DNA from: Endoryza sp044226045
GTDB taxonomy: Bacteria > Bacteroidota > Bacteroidia > Chitinophagales > Chitinophagaceae
Length of the DNA: 64,000 nt
Assembly (NCBI GenBank): GCA_044226045.1
Contig: JBGAHR010000019.1
Location: 10,845 to 74,844, forward strand
Reading direction: 5' to 3'
The notes beneath the pieces are model-generated. The model saw only the letters and a list, made by a program, of their open reading frames with translations, searched no databases and had not been told where the DNA came from. Made by a program: the position numbers and the translations under genes. Positions 8,739 to 18,231 of the stretch are shown one piece after another; the first letter of the stretch is position 1; the number at the start of each line of letters is the position of its first letter.

Positions 8739-9359
8739 CTATTTGTATTCTTTCATGTATTTCCAGTTGCGCGGCTTGCCTTCCGACATCCACTCCAGGG
8801 CCTGTTTCAATCGTTTGTTCCTTGTTTCTTCTGTTTTTGCTTCAGTAATCCATTCAACATAGTCTTTTTGATTGCTGGGACTGAATTTTTCAAAACAGGT
8901 CCAGGCTTTTTTATTTTTTCGAATAGCCGTTATCAGCCAATCCGGAGTAACTATTTCTTTTTTGGGATGTTTTGCAACTTCTTTGGTTTTTTTAACTCCT
9001 TCTTCATTCAATTTCATCGCTTCTTTTAGCCACTTCACTAGTTGTTTGTCGGAGGGAAGGTCTTTCATCGACGTTATTTTCCCAATATTACCCATCGACC
9101 CTTTCGCTTCCTCACTGGTGAGAATAGCCGCATCTTTCATCAGCCCTGCTTTCCAGAATCCCAGCGAGCAATGATTTTTGAATGCCGCGAATCCACATAA
9201 TATTCCGTGATATTCGAAACTTGGCATGCCCCATTTGATCGTTTCAACTACTTCCGGACAGGTTTCATGTATCAACTTGCGGAAATGTTTGAGGACCGGC
9301 CTAGCAAACTCAGCTGATTTTTCTATGTATGCATCAACTTTTGCATTCCTGACTGCCAT
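8739..9359 (-). CDS. YdeI/OmpD-associated family protein (DUF1801-like N-terminus)
   Basis: A 206-residue soluble protein. The N-terminal half (to about residue 120) has the DUF1801 fold pattern: 'HETCPEVVETIKWGMPSF' followed by 'CGFAAFKNHCSLGFW'. The C-terminal half (about 135-200) resembles the bacteriocin-protection YdeI/Omdp domain, with 'FEKFSPSNQKDYVEWI' and a basic helix. Homologues are widespread in Bacteroidota, and the molecular role is not established; in enterobacteria YdeI is linked to resistance to antimicrobial peptides. It is transcribed alone, in the same direction as polA 71 bp upstream. No signal peptide is present. Confidence 0.8.
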   Translation of the reverse strand: MAVRNAKVDAYIEKSAEFARPVLKHFRKLIHETCPEVVETIKWGMPSFEYHGILCGFAAFKNHCSLGFWKAGLMKDAAILTSEEAKGSMGNIGKITSMKDLPSDKQLVKWLKEAMKLNEEGVKKTKEVAKHPKKEIVTPDWLITAIRKNKKAWTCFEKFSPSNQKDYVEWITEAKTEETRNKRLKQALEWMSEGKPRNWKYMKEYK

Positions 9360-9430
9360 CGTTGGCGGTTTTAGGGGATTATCAAATAGATGAGTTTTAT
9401 TTTACTCCATGATTTCTTGTATTGTACCTC

Positions 9431-12265
9431 TTAGTGTGCCACCAGCCAGTTTTCCCCTTCGCCACATTCGGCAATAACCGGCACTTCGTTGGGGAGTATC
9501 ATGGCTTGTTGCATACACTCAACAATAAGTGGCTTTAATTCTTTTACCTCAGATTTGAGGGCGTCAAAGACCAATTCGTCATGTACCTGCAGCACCATCA
9601 CGCTTTTCATGTTGGCTTTCTTCATAGCCTGTTGTACTTTCTGCATAGCCAGTTTGATCATGTCGGCGGCGGTGCCCTGGATGGGAGAATTGATCGCGTT
9701 TCGTTCCGCAAACCCTCTTACCGTAAAATTGCCGGAGTTGATATCGCGCAGCCATCTTTTTCTGCCCATCAGCGTTTTCACAAAACCATGCTCACGAGCG
9801 AAATTGATGGTATCATCCATATACTTCTGAATTCCTGAAAACTGCTTTTTATAGTTGTCGATGATTTCTTTCGCCTCGGTACGCGTGATGCCGAGATTGT
9901 CGGCCAGTCCAAAAGCGCCCTGGCCATAGATGATACCAAAGTTTACACTTTTGGCCTTGTAACGCATTTCCTTGGTAACATCCTTTTCTGCAACATTGTA
10001 AACTTTCGATGCCGTAGCGGTGTGAATGTCGGTCCCTTTGCGGAAAGCCTCACACATGTTCGGATCACCGCTTATGGCGGCTACGATACGCAATTCTATT
10101 TGAGAATAGTCGGCAGAGAGCAGCACATGTTTGTTGTCGCGCGGAACAAATGCTTTTCTTATTTCACGGCCTCGCTCTGTTCGGACCGGTATGTTTTGCA
10201 GGTTCGGATTATTGCTCGACAATCTTCCAGTAACTGCCACGGCCTGGGCATAAGAGGTGTGAACCCTTCCGGTTTTTTTGTTGACCATCAATGGCAAAGC
10301 ATCAACATAAGTTGATTTGAGCTTGGTTAATTCACGAAAAGCGAGAATATCCGCCACGATCGGGTTATTGCTGGCCAGTTTTACCAGCACATCTTCACCC
10401 GTTGCATATTGACCGGTCTTTGTTTTTTTAGCTTTTGGATCCAACTGCAGTTTTTCAAACAGCACTTCGCCCAATTGTTTGGGAGAGGCCAGGTTGAAAC
10501 GTACGCCGGCCTGCTTATAAACACTTTCTTCTGCCGTTTTCGCCTCAGCTTCGAGTTGCTTGGAGTATTCTTTCAGAAATTCCTCGTCAATACGAATTCC
10601 TTCGAATTCCATATCGGTCAGCACTTTTACCAGTGGATTCTCTACTTCATAGAAGACTTTTTCAACTTCTTTTTCTTTCAGCAGCGGCAGAAAAACATTT
10701 TTGAGCTGCAATGTTATATCGGCATCTTCTGCCGCGTAATCTTTAATCTTTTCCAACTCCACATCGCGCATATTGCCCTGGGTCTTTCCTTTTTTACCGA
10801 TCAGTTCGTCAATATGAATCGGTTCATAACCGAGATATTGAGCGCTGAGCAGGTCCATTCCTCTTTTCCCATCGGGTTCAATTACATAGTGCGCCAGCAT
10901 GGTATCGAATATCTCGCCTTTGAGTTCAAGACCATACCATTTCAGGATCAGCATATCATATTTGAGGTTCTGACCGATCCATAGCTTTTTTTCATCGTTG
11001 AATACCGGTTCAAAGAACTGAAGAATTCTTTTGGTTTCTTTTTGGTCGGCAGGAACCGGAACATAATAAGCCTCGCCCGGTTTCCAGGAAAAACTCATGC
11101 CTACCATCTCGGCATCATTCGCATCCAGTCCGGTAGTTTCTGTGTCGAAGCAGATTTCTTTCTGTTTGGAGAGGGTAGCAACGAACTTTTTGATAGCGTC
11201 ATCTCCAACTATGGCAGAATAAGTATGTGCGGATGAGGCTATTGTTTTAATCGGTCCGCCTGGTTCTACTTCTGCAGGTTCTGGTCCGTCATCGGGAGCC
11301 GGTGTTTCGATGGCATTGCCAAACAGATCGGTTTGCACACCCTGCGGAACTTCTTTTTCAATATTCGACTTTTTTGCAGCGGGGAGAGGGAGCGCTTCGC
11401 CGAGCAGTCTTTGGCCCAGCGTTCGAAACTCGAGCTCTGCGAATACTTCTTTCAAGGCTTCCTTATTCCATTCTTTCACCCGAAAATCCTCTTCATGAAA
11501 CTGTACCGGAACATTGGTAATAATCGTGGCAAGTTTTTTACTCATCACTGCCAGTTCTTTTCCTTTCCTGACTTTTTCGCCCAATGCTCCTTTGATGTTA
11601 TCGGCATTGGCTAACACATTTTCCAGCGTATGATATTCCGCGAGCAGTTTGGCTGCGGTTTTCTCTCCTACACCGGGAATTCCCGGAATATTATCAACTG
11701 CATCGCCCATGAGTCCCAACACATCAATAACCTGGTCTACGCTTTTGATGTTCCATTTCGCACAAACCTCTGCGGGCCCCATAATCTCTACATCACCACC
11801 CTGGTAACCGGGTTTGTAGATCTTTACCTGGTCGGTAACCAGTTGACCGTAATCTTTATCGGGAGTAACCATGTACACTTCATAGCCGGCCTTGGCAGCC
11901 TGTATCGACAAAGTGCCGATTACATCGTCAGCTTCATAGCCATCGAGCTCCATGACGGGAATATTGAAAGCCTGGATCAGTTTTTTGATATCCGGAAGTG
12001 CGATGATCAGATCTTCGGGTGCCTCCTGGCGATTGGCCTTGTAATCGGTGAAATCGGTGTGACGTTCGGTTGGCGCGGCGGTATCAAAACAGACCGCCAT
12101 ATGTGAGGGCTTTTGATTATTTAACAGATCGATGAGCGTATTGGTGAATCCAAACTGGGCATTGGTATTTTTTCCTTTGGAGGTAATTCTGGGGTTACGA
12201 ATCAAAGCATAATAGGCCCGGAAAACAAGCGCCATCGCGTCCAATAAAAATAGTTTCTTACTCAT
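9431..12265 (-). CDS. polA: DNA polymerase I
   Basis: A 944-residue PolA with all three domains. The 5'-3' exonuclease (residues 1-290) keeps its acidic metal ligands (DGYEADD, TPDKDYGQL, GLMGDAVDNIPGIPGVG). The 3'-5' proofreading domain (about 350-540) keeps DTE at 374-376, so proofreading appears intact, unlike in many Gram-positive PolA proteins. The polymerase domain (about 560-944) has motif A (SADYSQIELRI), motif B (KSVNFGIIYG) and motif C (QVHDELVFD). The enzyme removes RNA primers and fills repair gaps. The length is about 15 residues over the E. coli protein. It follows the CHAT gene by 49 bp on the same strand. Confidence 0.97.
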   Translation of the reverse strand: MSKKLFLLDAMALVFRAYYALIRNPRITSKGKNTNAQFGFTNTLIDLLNNQKPSHMAVCFDTAAPTERHTDFTDYKANRQEAPEDLIIALPDIKKLIQAFNIPVMELDGYEADDVIGTLSIQAAKAGYEVYMVTPDKDYGQLVTDQVKIYKPGYQGGDVEIMGPAEVCAKWNIKSVDQVIDVLGLMGDAVDNIPGIPGVGEKTAAKLLAEYHTLENVLANADNIKGALGEKVRKGKELAVMSKKLATIITNVPVQFHEEDFRVKEWNKEALKEVFAELEFRTLGQRLLGEALPLPAAKKSNIEKEVPQGVQTDLFGNAIETPAPDDGPEPAEVEPGGPIKTIASSAHTYSAIVGDDAIKKFVATLSKQKEICFDTETTGLDANDAEMVGMSFSWKPGEAYYVPVPADQKETKRILQFFEPVFNDEKKLWIGQNLKYDMLILKWYGLELKGEIFDTMLAHYVIEPDGKRGMDLLSAQYLGYEPIHIDELIGKKGKTQGNMRDVELEKIKDYAAEDADITLQLKNVFLPLLKEKEVEKVFYEVENPLVKVLTDMEFEGIRIDEEFLKEYSKQLEAEAKTAEESVYKQAGVRFNLASPKQLGEVLFEKLQLDPKAKKTKTGQYATGEDVLVKLASNNPIVADILAFRELTKLKSTYVDALPLMVNKKTGRVHTSYAQAVAVTGRLSSNNPNLQNIPVRTERGREIRKAFVPRDNKHVLLSADYSQIELRIVAAISGDPNMCEAFRKGTDIHTATASKVYNVAEKDVTKEMRYKAKSVNFGIIYGQGAFGLADNLGITRTEAKEIIDNYKKQFSGIQKYMDDTINFAREHGFVKTLMGRKRWLRDINSGNFTVRGFAERNAINSPIQGTAADMIKLAMQKVQQAMKKANMKSVMVLQVHDELVFDALKSEVKELKPLIVECMQQAMILPNEVPVIAECGEGENWLVAH

Positions 12266-12314
12266 ACAACTAAGGTAGTAAAGTTTTGAGCAAAGAAACG
12301 ATAGTTACCGCACG

Positions 12315-15300
12315 CTATTCAATGAAAACGAAAGCGGCCCAGTAATAAGGACTGTATTTATTTCGCAATGACTGCTGAGCCAGTAGAAAGGCTTTACGTG
12401 CGTCCAACCCCGACAGATAACCACGGTAGAATTCTGCCATCAGCTCGGAGGTTTCTTTATCCGGCACCTGCCATAGACTTACAATCATCTTCGATACCCC
12501 TGCCATTTTAAAAGCCCTTTGAAAGCCGAAAACACCTTCTGCCCCTTCGATGTCTCCCAGCGCGGTTTCACAAGCGCTGATGACTACCAGGTCTGTACGG
12601 GACAGATCTAACTGAGAAATTTCATAGGCAGTCAGTATCGCGTAAGGATTCATGTAATTACCGGAGAGGTTGGCTCCGGCAAGCACCAGGCCGCAACGTA
12701 ACATGGGGTCGGCCAATTTTGAATCGGAAATTCTTCCATCGCTTCTGTTCAGTTCATCCTTTTGAAAAAATCCATGTGTGGCAATGTGGAGTACGGAAGG
12801 CGCTTTTTGGGAAGCACTGATCAAATTCTGTTTCGACGCAGAATCACCGCTGAGCCTGTTGATCGAAATGCCCGCAGCAGACATCTGACTTTCAATATTG
12901 CTGATTTCAGCCAATGTACCGGGCAGGTTTTTCCAGGGGCTACCCTGGGCGTAAGTAGGAATGGGGATAGAAACGCTGGCATTGCTGTCCGCTTCTTTCA
13001 GGGAAACAGATCTGTCATAATTGATCCCTCCAATCAAAAGCGCAGACGATAGTGAAGATTTTTTCGAAGCTGCACTATCCATCACCCGGTTGATTATGGA
13101 TGTATATTCTCTTAATTCGGACTGGTCAATCAGGTAGCTTCCTTTTTTATCCGACAGAGCCACAAAGGAAACCCGGTTTAACAGGCCGATGGGGGCAAAA
13201 GAGATAATCTTCTTGCCATTGGTGAATTTTTCCAAAGGCGACCAGATTAATTGATAGAGACTATCTCCTTTGAAGCCGACTGGTTTTGCTCCTTCTTTTG
13301 CCCCGCGATACAGATTGGCTGCGTAGGAGCCGGATTCAACAGGCGACAATAGTTGTTGTAGAGCAAGCTCCTCACATATCGGAACAAACTGCGGCATACT
13401 GTCTTTCTTTGTCACCACAAAAGCCGCATATTTGAAAGAATCTGTCTTAAAATCCCTGAAGCGAACGAATTCAATTGCCACCTCGTTTTCGTCGAGCCGT
13501 GACTGCAATTCTGCAAAGCCGGTATTTTTACCCGCCCAGCTTTTTCTGAATTCTGCAGACAGGGCGGCAATCCTTTTTTCTGTCTGATCAATGGAATTAG
13601 CGAGGCTATCGGTTGAATATTTTCTATCTTTTACTTCGACAGACAATGCTTCGGCATACAGATTTTTATCAGCCTGCCATTTATTTAGCAATCGCTGAAT
13701 ATTTTCATCGCCATTTTTTCTGAGCGATTCAATAGTCTTAATGTCATCATTCAGGATGAATCCCTTGTTCACTATTTGTTGATTGAAAGCCGCTATGCTG
13801 TATTTTTTAGTAGGGGCCGGATCCAGCTCCAGGATGGCAGGCACCAGGTTAAAGCTTTCCTGTATTCGTTGATACCAGTATAATTTCTCCCGGTTGTTCT
13901 GGGACTCGAAGTTTAACCGGAGCATTTGCAGCAATTTCTGGGTGGCCGTGAGTGAACCGAGTTCTGCGGCGGCGAATTGACCGTTCTTTGCCAGCAGCCT
14001 GGACAGGAGCAGGCTGGCATTGATATACAAATTGTTTTGCTGTCCCATCAAAGGCCAGATAATGGAGATGGATTTTTTAAGATCCACAAATGATAGTGAT
14101 TCATCGCCGGAACGGAAATAAGCGACGGCTCTGCCAAAAAGGGATGTAGCCATTTCTATGGAAGAGTCCAGCTCGTTTTTCTGCTGAATCTCTATCGCAT
14201 TTGAGAAAAGCATGATGGCAGCTGTATATTTCTGCTGATCCATGAAAGACCAGGCCAATGTGTTTTTGATAACGGAAGTCGTTTTTGTATTATCATCCAG
14301 GCTCATCAGTCTTTCTCCGGTGGCTGATTGTAATAGAGAATCAGCTTCTTTTTGATAGCCCAGATTTTGAAGAACCGTGTATAAATTGAGAAAGGGATTA
14401 GCCATTTTTACATAGTCCGTATCATAGAGTTGTATTCCGAGTGAATAGCATTTCCGGTAGTAGGGGAGTGATGATTGAAAATCCAGTTTCGCATCATAGT
14501 ACAATCCCATTGCTTCGAGTGCATTCAGGTACTCTTCAGAAGGGTCACCAGACTGCTCAAAGAATTGCAAGGCATCGCGAATCAACGGTTCTGCCTTATT
14601 GATATTTCCGGTCATCAAATAACAAATGCCCAGGTTCCTTGCTACTGCTGCGTATTCCGCCTGTTGGGAGCGTTGTTTAAAAATGGCAGCGCTGCTGCCC
14701 AGCGATTCGATAGCATACTGGTACCGGTCAATATTCATCAGGTTGTAGCCTTTGTCCCGATATAATTCAGCGATTTCTTTCGAAGACGGCTGGTATAACG
14801 TCTGCGCGATTTTGATCAGATCGGTATACAATGAATCGCTTTGTTGCTGTCGTCCGGTTTGGGCGTAACCAACTGCCAGGTCTCTTTCCAATAGGAAATA
14901 GGCTGTTGATTGTTTCTGATGGACCCGCTCGTAGATGGGAAGCAATTTTTCTATTAATTGAATCGCCTCGGTTTTCTTTTCATTTTTGATATATGCACGG
15001 CTGAGATTATAGAACTGATCCGCTAATTGAAGGCTGTCTGTGTGTAATTGTTGCAGGCTGATATCAATCGATTCTTTCAGATTAGGTTCGGCGCTTTTTG
15101 AATCATTTACATTGATCTGACAAAATCCAAGCGCATGAAGGGTGAAGGCCCGATCTTCAGCCGATGTATTTTTATCCGTCTTTTGATAAGCTACTACTTT
15201 ACGGTAGAGTTCAATTGCTTTTGCATATTGGTTTTGCACCCGGTAAGCATCTGCCAGCGGGGAAATAATTTCTATATAATTTTTTGTGTTTTCCTGATTG

Positions 15301-16103
15301 GCTCTTTTCGAAATGGTACTGGCTTCTTCGAGAAACTTAATAGACTCCGGGTAGTTTTCTTCATAGGAATAAGTCAGTCCCAGGTATTTCAGGAAGTAAA
15401 GGTAGTTTTCCGGTTGATCGCTATACAATAAACGCGACAAGGCGAGGCCACGGCTAAAGTACATACGCGCCTTTTCGAATTGACTCTTTGAGTATTGAAT
15501 GATGCCGGCATAGCGATAAGCAAGTTCAAGATCTGTTGAATCACTGTATTTTTTGAGAGATTTTTGAAAATAGCCAATGGCATCTTCCAGGAAAATATTT
15601 GCGGAATCTGCTTTTTTTGTTTCATATAATACCATGCCGAACTGAACCTCTTTTGAGAAATAAAAGGGCTCCCTGGCCAGTTCCGTGCCCTGGAGAACGG
15701 TGATAAACTGCAGAAGTGGTAAATAGGCCTTTGAATAATGTCTTGTCTTGATAGCGCAATCTGTAAAGGCGGCCATGATCATCAACCAGTCGTCGGGATT
15801 GGGTGATTGTTGAGAGAGGATCAGGTTATAAGCTCTTTCAAAATAGGGTTCCCCTTTTTCATAGAGCCTTTGAAAATAATAGACTGAACCAATATTAAAA
15901 ACAGCTATCAGGTAGGCCGAGTTGTTTTTACCGGCAATACTGGCAATCAGTGTTTCGGCTTTGAAAGCATGAACCAGTGCTTTATCGTACTGTCCCTGCT
16001 GGCAATATTCGACTGTTACCCGGTTAATAGAATCCAGGTTCTGCGCCATAGCCGCATTACTACAGTATAAGGTAGCCAGGATGATCAGCAGGGGGGTTCG
16101 CAT
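12315..16103 (-). CDS. exported TPR repeat protein with C-terminal CHAT (caspase-like) domain
   Basis: A 1262-residue protein. I place the start at 16103 because MRTPLLIILATLYCSNAAMAQ is a clean signal peptide; an in-frame ATG 45 bp upstream would bury it. Residues about 40-750 are tetratricopeptide repeats (patterns such as 'YFSRGLALSR', 'AIELYRKVVAYQ', 'AIESLGSSAAIF'). After a coiled-coil-like linker (about 770-880), a CHAT domain occupies the last 300 residues, with the catalytic pair His in LHIATHGFF and Cys in ISACETALG both present. CHAT proteases are caspase/separase relatives. The signal peptide predicts action outside the cytoplasm, which is unlike the CRISPR-linked or gasdermin-linked CHAT proteins. 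The substrate is unknown. It sits between polA and uvrB. Confidence 0.88.
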   Translation of the reverse strand: MRTPLLIILATLYCSNAAMAQNLDSINRVTVEYCQQGQYDKALVHAFKAETLIASIAGKNNSAYLIAVFNIGSVYYFQRLYEKGEPYFERAYNLILSQQSPNPDDWLMIMAAFTDCAIKTRHYSKAYLPLLQFITVLQGTELAREPFYFSKEVQFGMVLYETKKADSANIFLEDAIGYFQKSLKKYSDSTDLELAYRYAGIIQYSKSQFEKARMYFSRGLALSRLLYSDQPENYLYFLKYLGLTYSYEENYPESIKFLEEASTISKRANQENTKNYIEIISPLADAYRVQNQYAKAIELYRKVVAYQKTDKNTSAEDRAFTLHALGFCQINVNDSKSAEPNLKESIDISLQQLHTDSLQLADQFYNLSRAYIKNEKKTEAIQLIEKLLPIYERVHQKQSTAYFLLERDLAVGYAQTGRQQQSDSLYTDLIKIAQTLYQPSSKEIAELYRDKGYNLMNIDRYQYAIESLGSSAAIFKQRSQQAEYAAVARNLGICYLMTGNINKAEPLIRDALQFFEQSGDPSEEYLNALEAMGLYYDAKLDFQSSLPYYRKCYSLGIQLYDTDYVKMANPFLNLYTVLQNLGYQKEADSLLQSATGERLMSLDDNTKTTSVIKNTLAWSFMDQQKYTAAIMLFSNAIEIQQKNELDSSIEMATSLFGRAVAYFRSGDESLSFVDLKKSISIIWPLMGQQNNLYINASLLLSRLLAKNGQFAAAELGSLTATQKLLQMLRLNFESQNNREKLYWYQRIQESFNLVPAILELDPAPTKKYSIAAFNQQIVNKGFILNDDIKTIESLRKNGDENIQRLLNKWQADKNLYAEALSVEVKDRKYSTDSLANSIDQTEKRIAALSAEFRKSWAGKNTGFAELQSRLDENEVAIEFVRFRDFKTDSFKYAAFVVTKKDSMPQFVPICEELALQQLLSPVESGSYAANLYRGAKEGAKPVGFKGDSLYQLIWSPLEKFTNGKKIISFAPIGLLNRVSFVALSDKKGSYLIDQSELREYTSIINRVMDSAASKKSSLSSALLIGGINYDRSVSLKEADSNASVSIPIPTYAQGSPWKNLPGTLAEISNIESQMSAAGISINRLSGDSASKQNLISASQKAPSVLHIATHGFFQKDELNRSDGRISDSKLADPMLRCGLVLAGANLSGNYMNPYAILTAYEISQLDLSRTDLVVISACETALGDIEGAEGVFGFQRAFKMAGVSKMIVSLWQVPDKETSELMAEFYRGYLSGLDARKAFLLAQQSLRNKYSPYYWAAFVFIE

Positions 16104-16173
16104 TCCTGGATATTTTATGGAAGGTAACCAGAAGATAGAAGCCGCCAAATACCTGCTGAGCGGTATTTTGTAC

Positions 16174-18213
16174 TCAGGTCTTCATTCCTTCCAGCTGTTT
16201 CTGAAGCGCAAACATTTGATCTCTCAAACGAGCTGCCTCCATGAAGTCGAGGTCCCTGGCTGCTTTTTCCATTTCCTTCCTGGTTTTGGCAATAGCCTTT
16301 TCAACCTGTGGAATGGTTTGATAGGTTTCCTGTTCTTCGGCCGCCACCGCTACCAGTTCTTCATCGCTGCCAACCGCATAAGGATTCTTTGGATCATAGC
16401 CTTTGATATCGAGCACGGAAGTTTGCGCGAATACCTGTTCTTTCGACTTTTTCACTGTTCGGGGAGTGATGCCGTGTTCCTTGTTAAACTCGATCTGTTT
16501 TTCCCGGCGTCGGGTAGTTTCATTGATGGTGTTTTGCATGCTCTCGGTCATTTTATCTGCATAGAAAATGACCAGTCCATCAACATTTCGGGCAGCACGG
16601 CCGGCTGTTTGCGTGAGTGATTTTTCATTTCGCAGAAAGCCTTCCTTATCGGCATCGAGAATAGCAACCAGTGAAACTTCCGGCAGATCGAGGCCTTCTC
16701 TCAGTAGGTTTACCCCTACCAGTACATCAATTTCTCCCAATCGCAGCTGCCTGAGAATTTCAACTCTCTCAAGGGTATCTACTTCGCTGTGGATGTATTT
16801 GCTTTTGATATTGATCCGGTGAAGGTATTTATCCATTTCCTCCGCCATTCGTTTTGTCAGGGTGGTGACCAGTACCCGATCACCTTTTGTTACCCGTTTA
16901 TCTATTTCGTCGAGAAGATCGTCGATCTGGTTGTGAGAGGGGCGGATCTCAATCGGCGGATCCAGCAACCCTGTGGGACGTACTACCTGCTCCACCACTA
17001 CGCCGCCGGTTTTTTCCAGCTCGTAATGATCGGGCGTGGCAGAAACGAAAATGGTCTGATTGAGCATCGACTCAAATTCATGGAAATTGAGAGGGCGGTT
17101 ATCGAGTGCAGAGGGCAATCGAAAGCCGTAGTCAACCAATACCAGCTTACGACTTCGGTCTCCGCCATACATACCACTAACCTGGGGAATAGTCTGGTGA
17201 CTTTCATCGATCACACACAGAAAGTCTTTGGGGAAATAGTCTAAGAGGCAGAAAGGTCTTGTACCCGGCGATCGACGATCGAAGAACCTCGAATAGTTTT
17301 CTACCCCATTGCAGAAGCCCAGCTCGCGGATCATTTCCACATCAAAATTAACTCTCTCACTCAGTCTTTGTGCTTCTATGTATTTTCCTACTGATTTGAA
17401 GTATTCGACCTGTGCCGCGCATTCATCCTGGATTTCGTAGAGAATCTGTTGCATCATGTCTTTGGGTGCCAGGTAAAGGTTTGCCGGGAAGATGGCAGCA
17501 TTGTCGAGCTTATTCATTCTTTTCCCGGTTTTTACATCGATGCTTTCGATCTCTTCGATCTCATCTCCGAAGAATGTGATTCGATAGCCATAGTCCATAT
17601 AGGGCAGGTTGATGTCTACCGTATCGCCTTTTACGCGGAATGTACCTCTGTTGAAGTCAACGCTTGTGCGAGTATAGAGGGAGTTCACCAGTGAATGAAG
17701 AAAACCCTGGCGGGAAATAACCTGCTTTTTGTGAATACGAACAATGCCATTTTCGAACTCAGTCGGGTTACCAATACCATATATACAACTTACGGATGCC
17801 ACCACGATGATATCCCTTCTTCCGCTGAGTAATTCCGAAGTAGCGTGCAAACGCAGCTTGTCCAACTCTTCGTTGATCGACTGATCTTTTTCAATATAGG
17901 TATCGGTCACCGGCATATAGGCCTCCGGCTGATAATAGTCGTAGTAACTCACGAAATAACCAACAGCATTCTCCGGGAAGAATTGTTTGAACTCTCCGTA
18001 CAGCTGGGCTACCAGTGTTTTATTATGGGTGAGGACCAGCGTTGGTTTCTGCACGTTCTGGATCACATTGGCAATGGTGAATGTTTTACCACTTCCTGTT
18101 ACCCCTAACAGGGTCTGGTATTTTTCACCATCCAGAATACCTTCGGTCAACTGGCGGATTGCTTCCGGCTGGTCACCCGCCGGCTGATAGGGTGATTGAA
18201 GTTTAAATGGCAT
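16174..18213 (-). CDS. uvrB: excinuclease ABC subunit UvrB
   Basis: A 679-residue DNA damage recognition helicase subunit of the UvrABC excision repair system. It has Walker A GVTGSGKT near residue 39, the beta-hairpin region 'YYDYYQPEAY' near 95 that clamps DNA, helicase motif II as DESHQT near 338, and motif VI QTAGRAARN near 537. The C-terminal UVR domain (about 635-675) that binds UvrC is present. The length is normal for the family. A perfect -7 element (TAAATTTG) lies just before the start, inside the end of the upstream M28 gene, so uvrB can be transcribed on its own. No LexA-type box was identified. Confidence 0.97.
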   Translation of the reverse strand: MPFKLQSPYQPAGDQPEAIRQLTEGILDGEKYQTLLGVTGSGKTFTIANVIQNVQKPTLVLTHNKTLVAQLYGEFKQFFPENAVGYFVSYYDYYQPEAYMPVTDTYIEKDQSINEELDKLRLHATSELLSGRRDIIVVASVSCIYGIGNPTEFENGIVRIHKKQVISRQGFLHSLVNSLYTRTSVDFNRGTFRVKGDTVDINLPYMDYGYRITFFGDEIEEIESIDVKTGKRMNKLDNAAIFPANLYLAPKDMMQQILYEIQDECAAQVEYFKSVGKYIEAQRLSERVNFDVEMIRELGFCNGVENYSRFFDRRSPGTRPFCLLDYFPKDFLCVIDESHQTIPQVSGMYGGDRSRKLVLVDYGFRLPSALDNRPLNFHEFESMLNQTIFVSATPDHYELEKTGGVVVEQVVRPTGLLDPPIEIRPSHNQIDDLLDEIDKRVTKGDRVLVTTLTKRMAEEMDKYLHRINIKSKYIHSEVDTLERVEILRQLRLGEIDVLVGVNLLREGLDLPEVSLVAILDADKEGFLRNEKSLTQTAGRAARNVDGLVIFYADKMTESMQNTINETTRRREKQIEFNKEHGITPRTVKKSKEQVFAQTSVLDIKGYDPKNPYAVGSDEELVAVAAEEQETYQTIPQVEKAIAKTRKEMEKAARDLDFMEAARLRDQMFALQKQLEGMKT

Positions 18214-18223
18214 AAGCGAACCT

Positions 18224-18231
18224 CAAATTTA
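18224..18231 (-). promoter_or_regulatory. -7 promoter element (TAAATTTG) for uvrB
   Basis: The minus strand reads TAAATTTG, matching TAnnTTTG, 10 bp before the uvrB ATG. It overlaps the last three bases of the upstream M28 gene. Confidence 0.5.
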
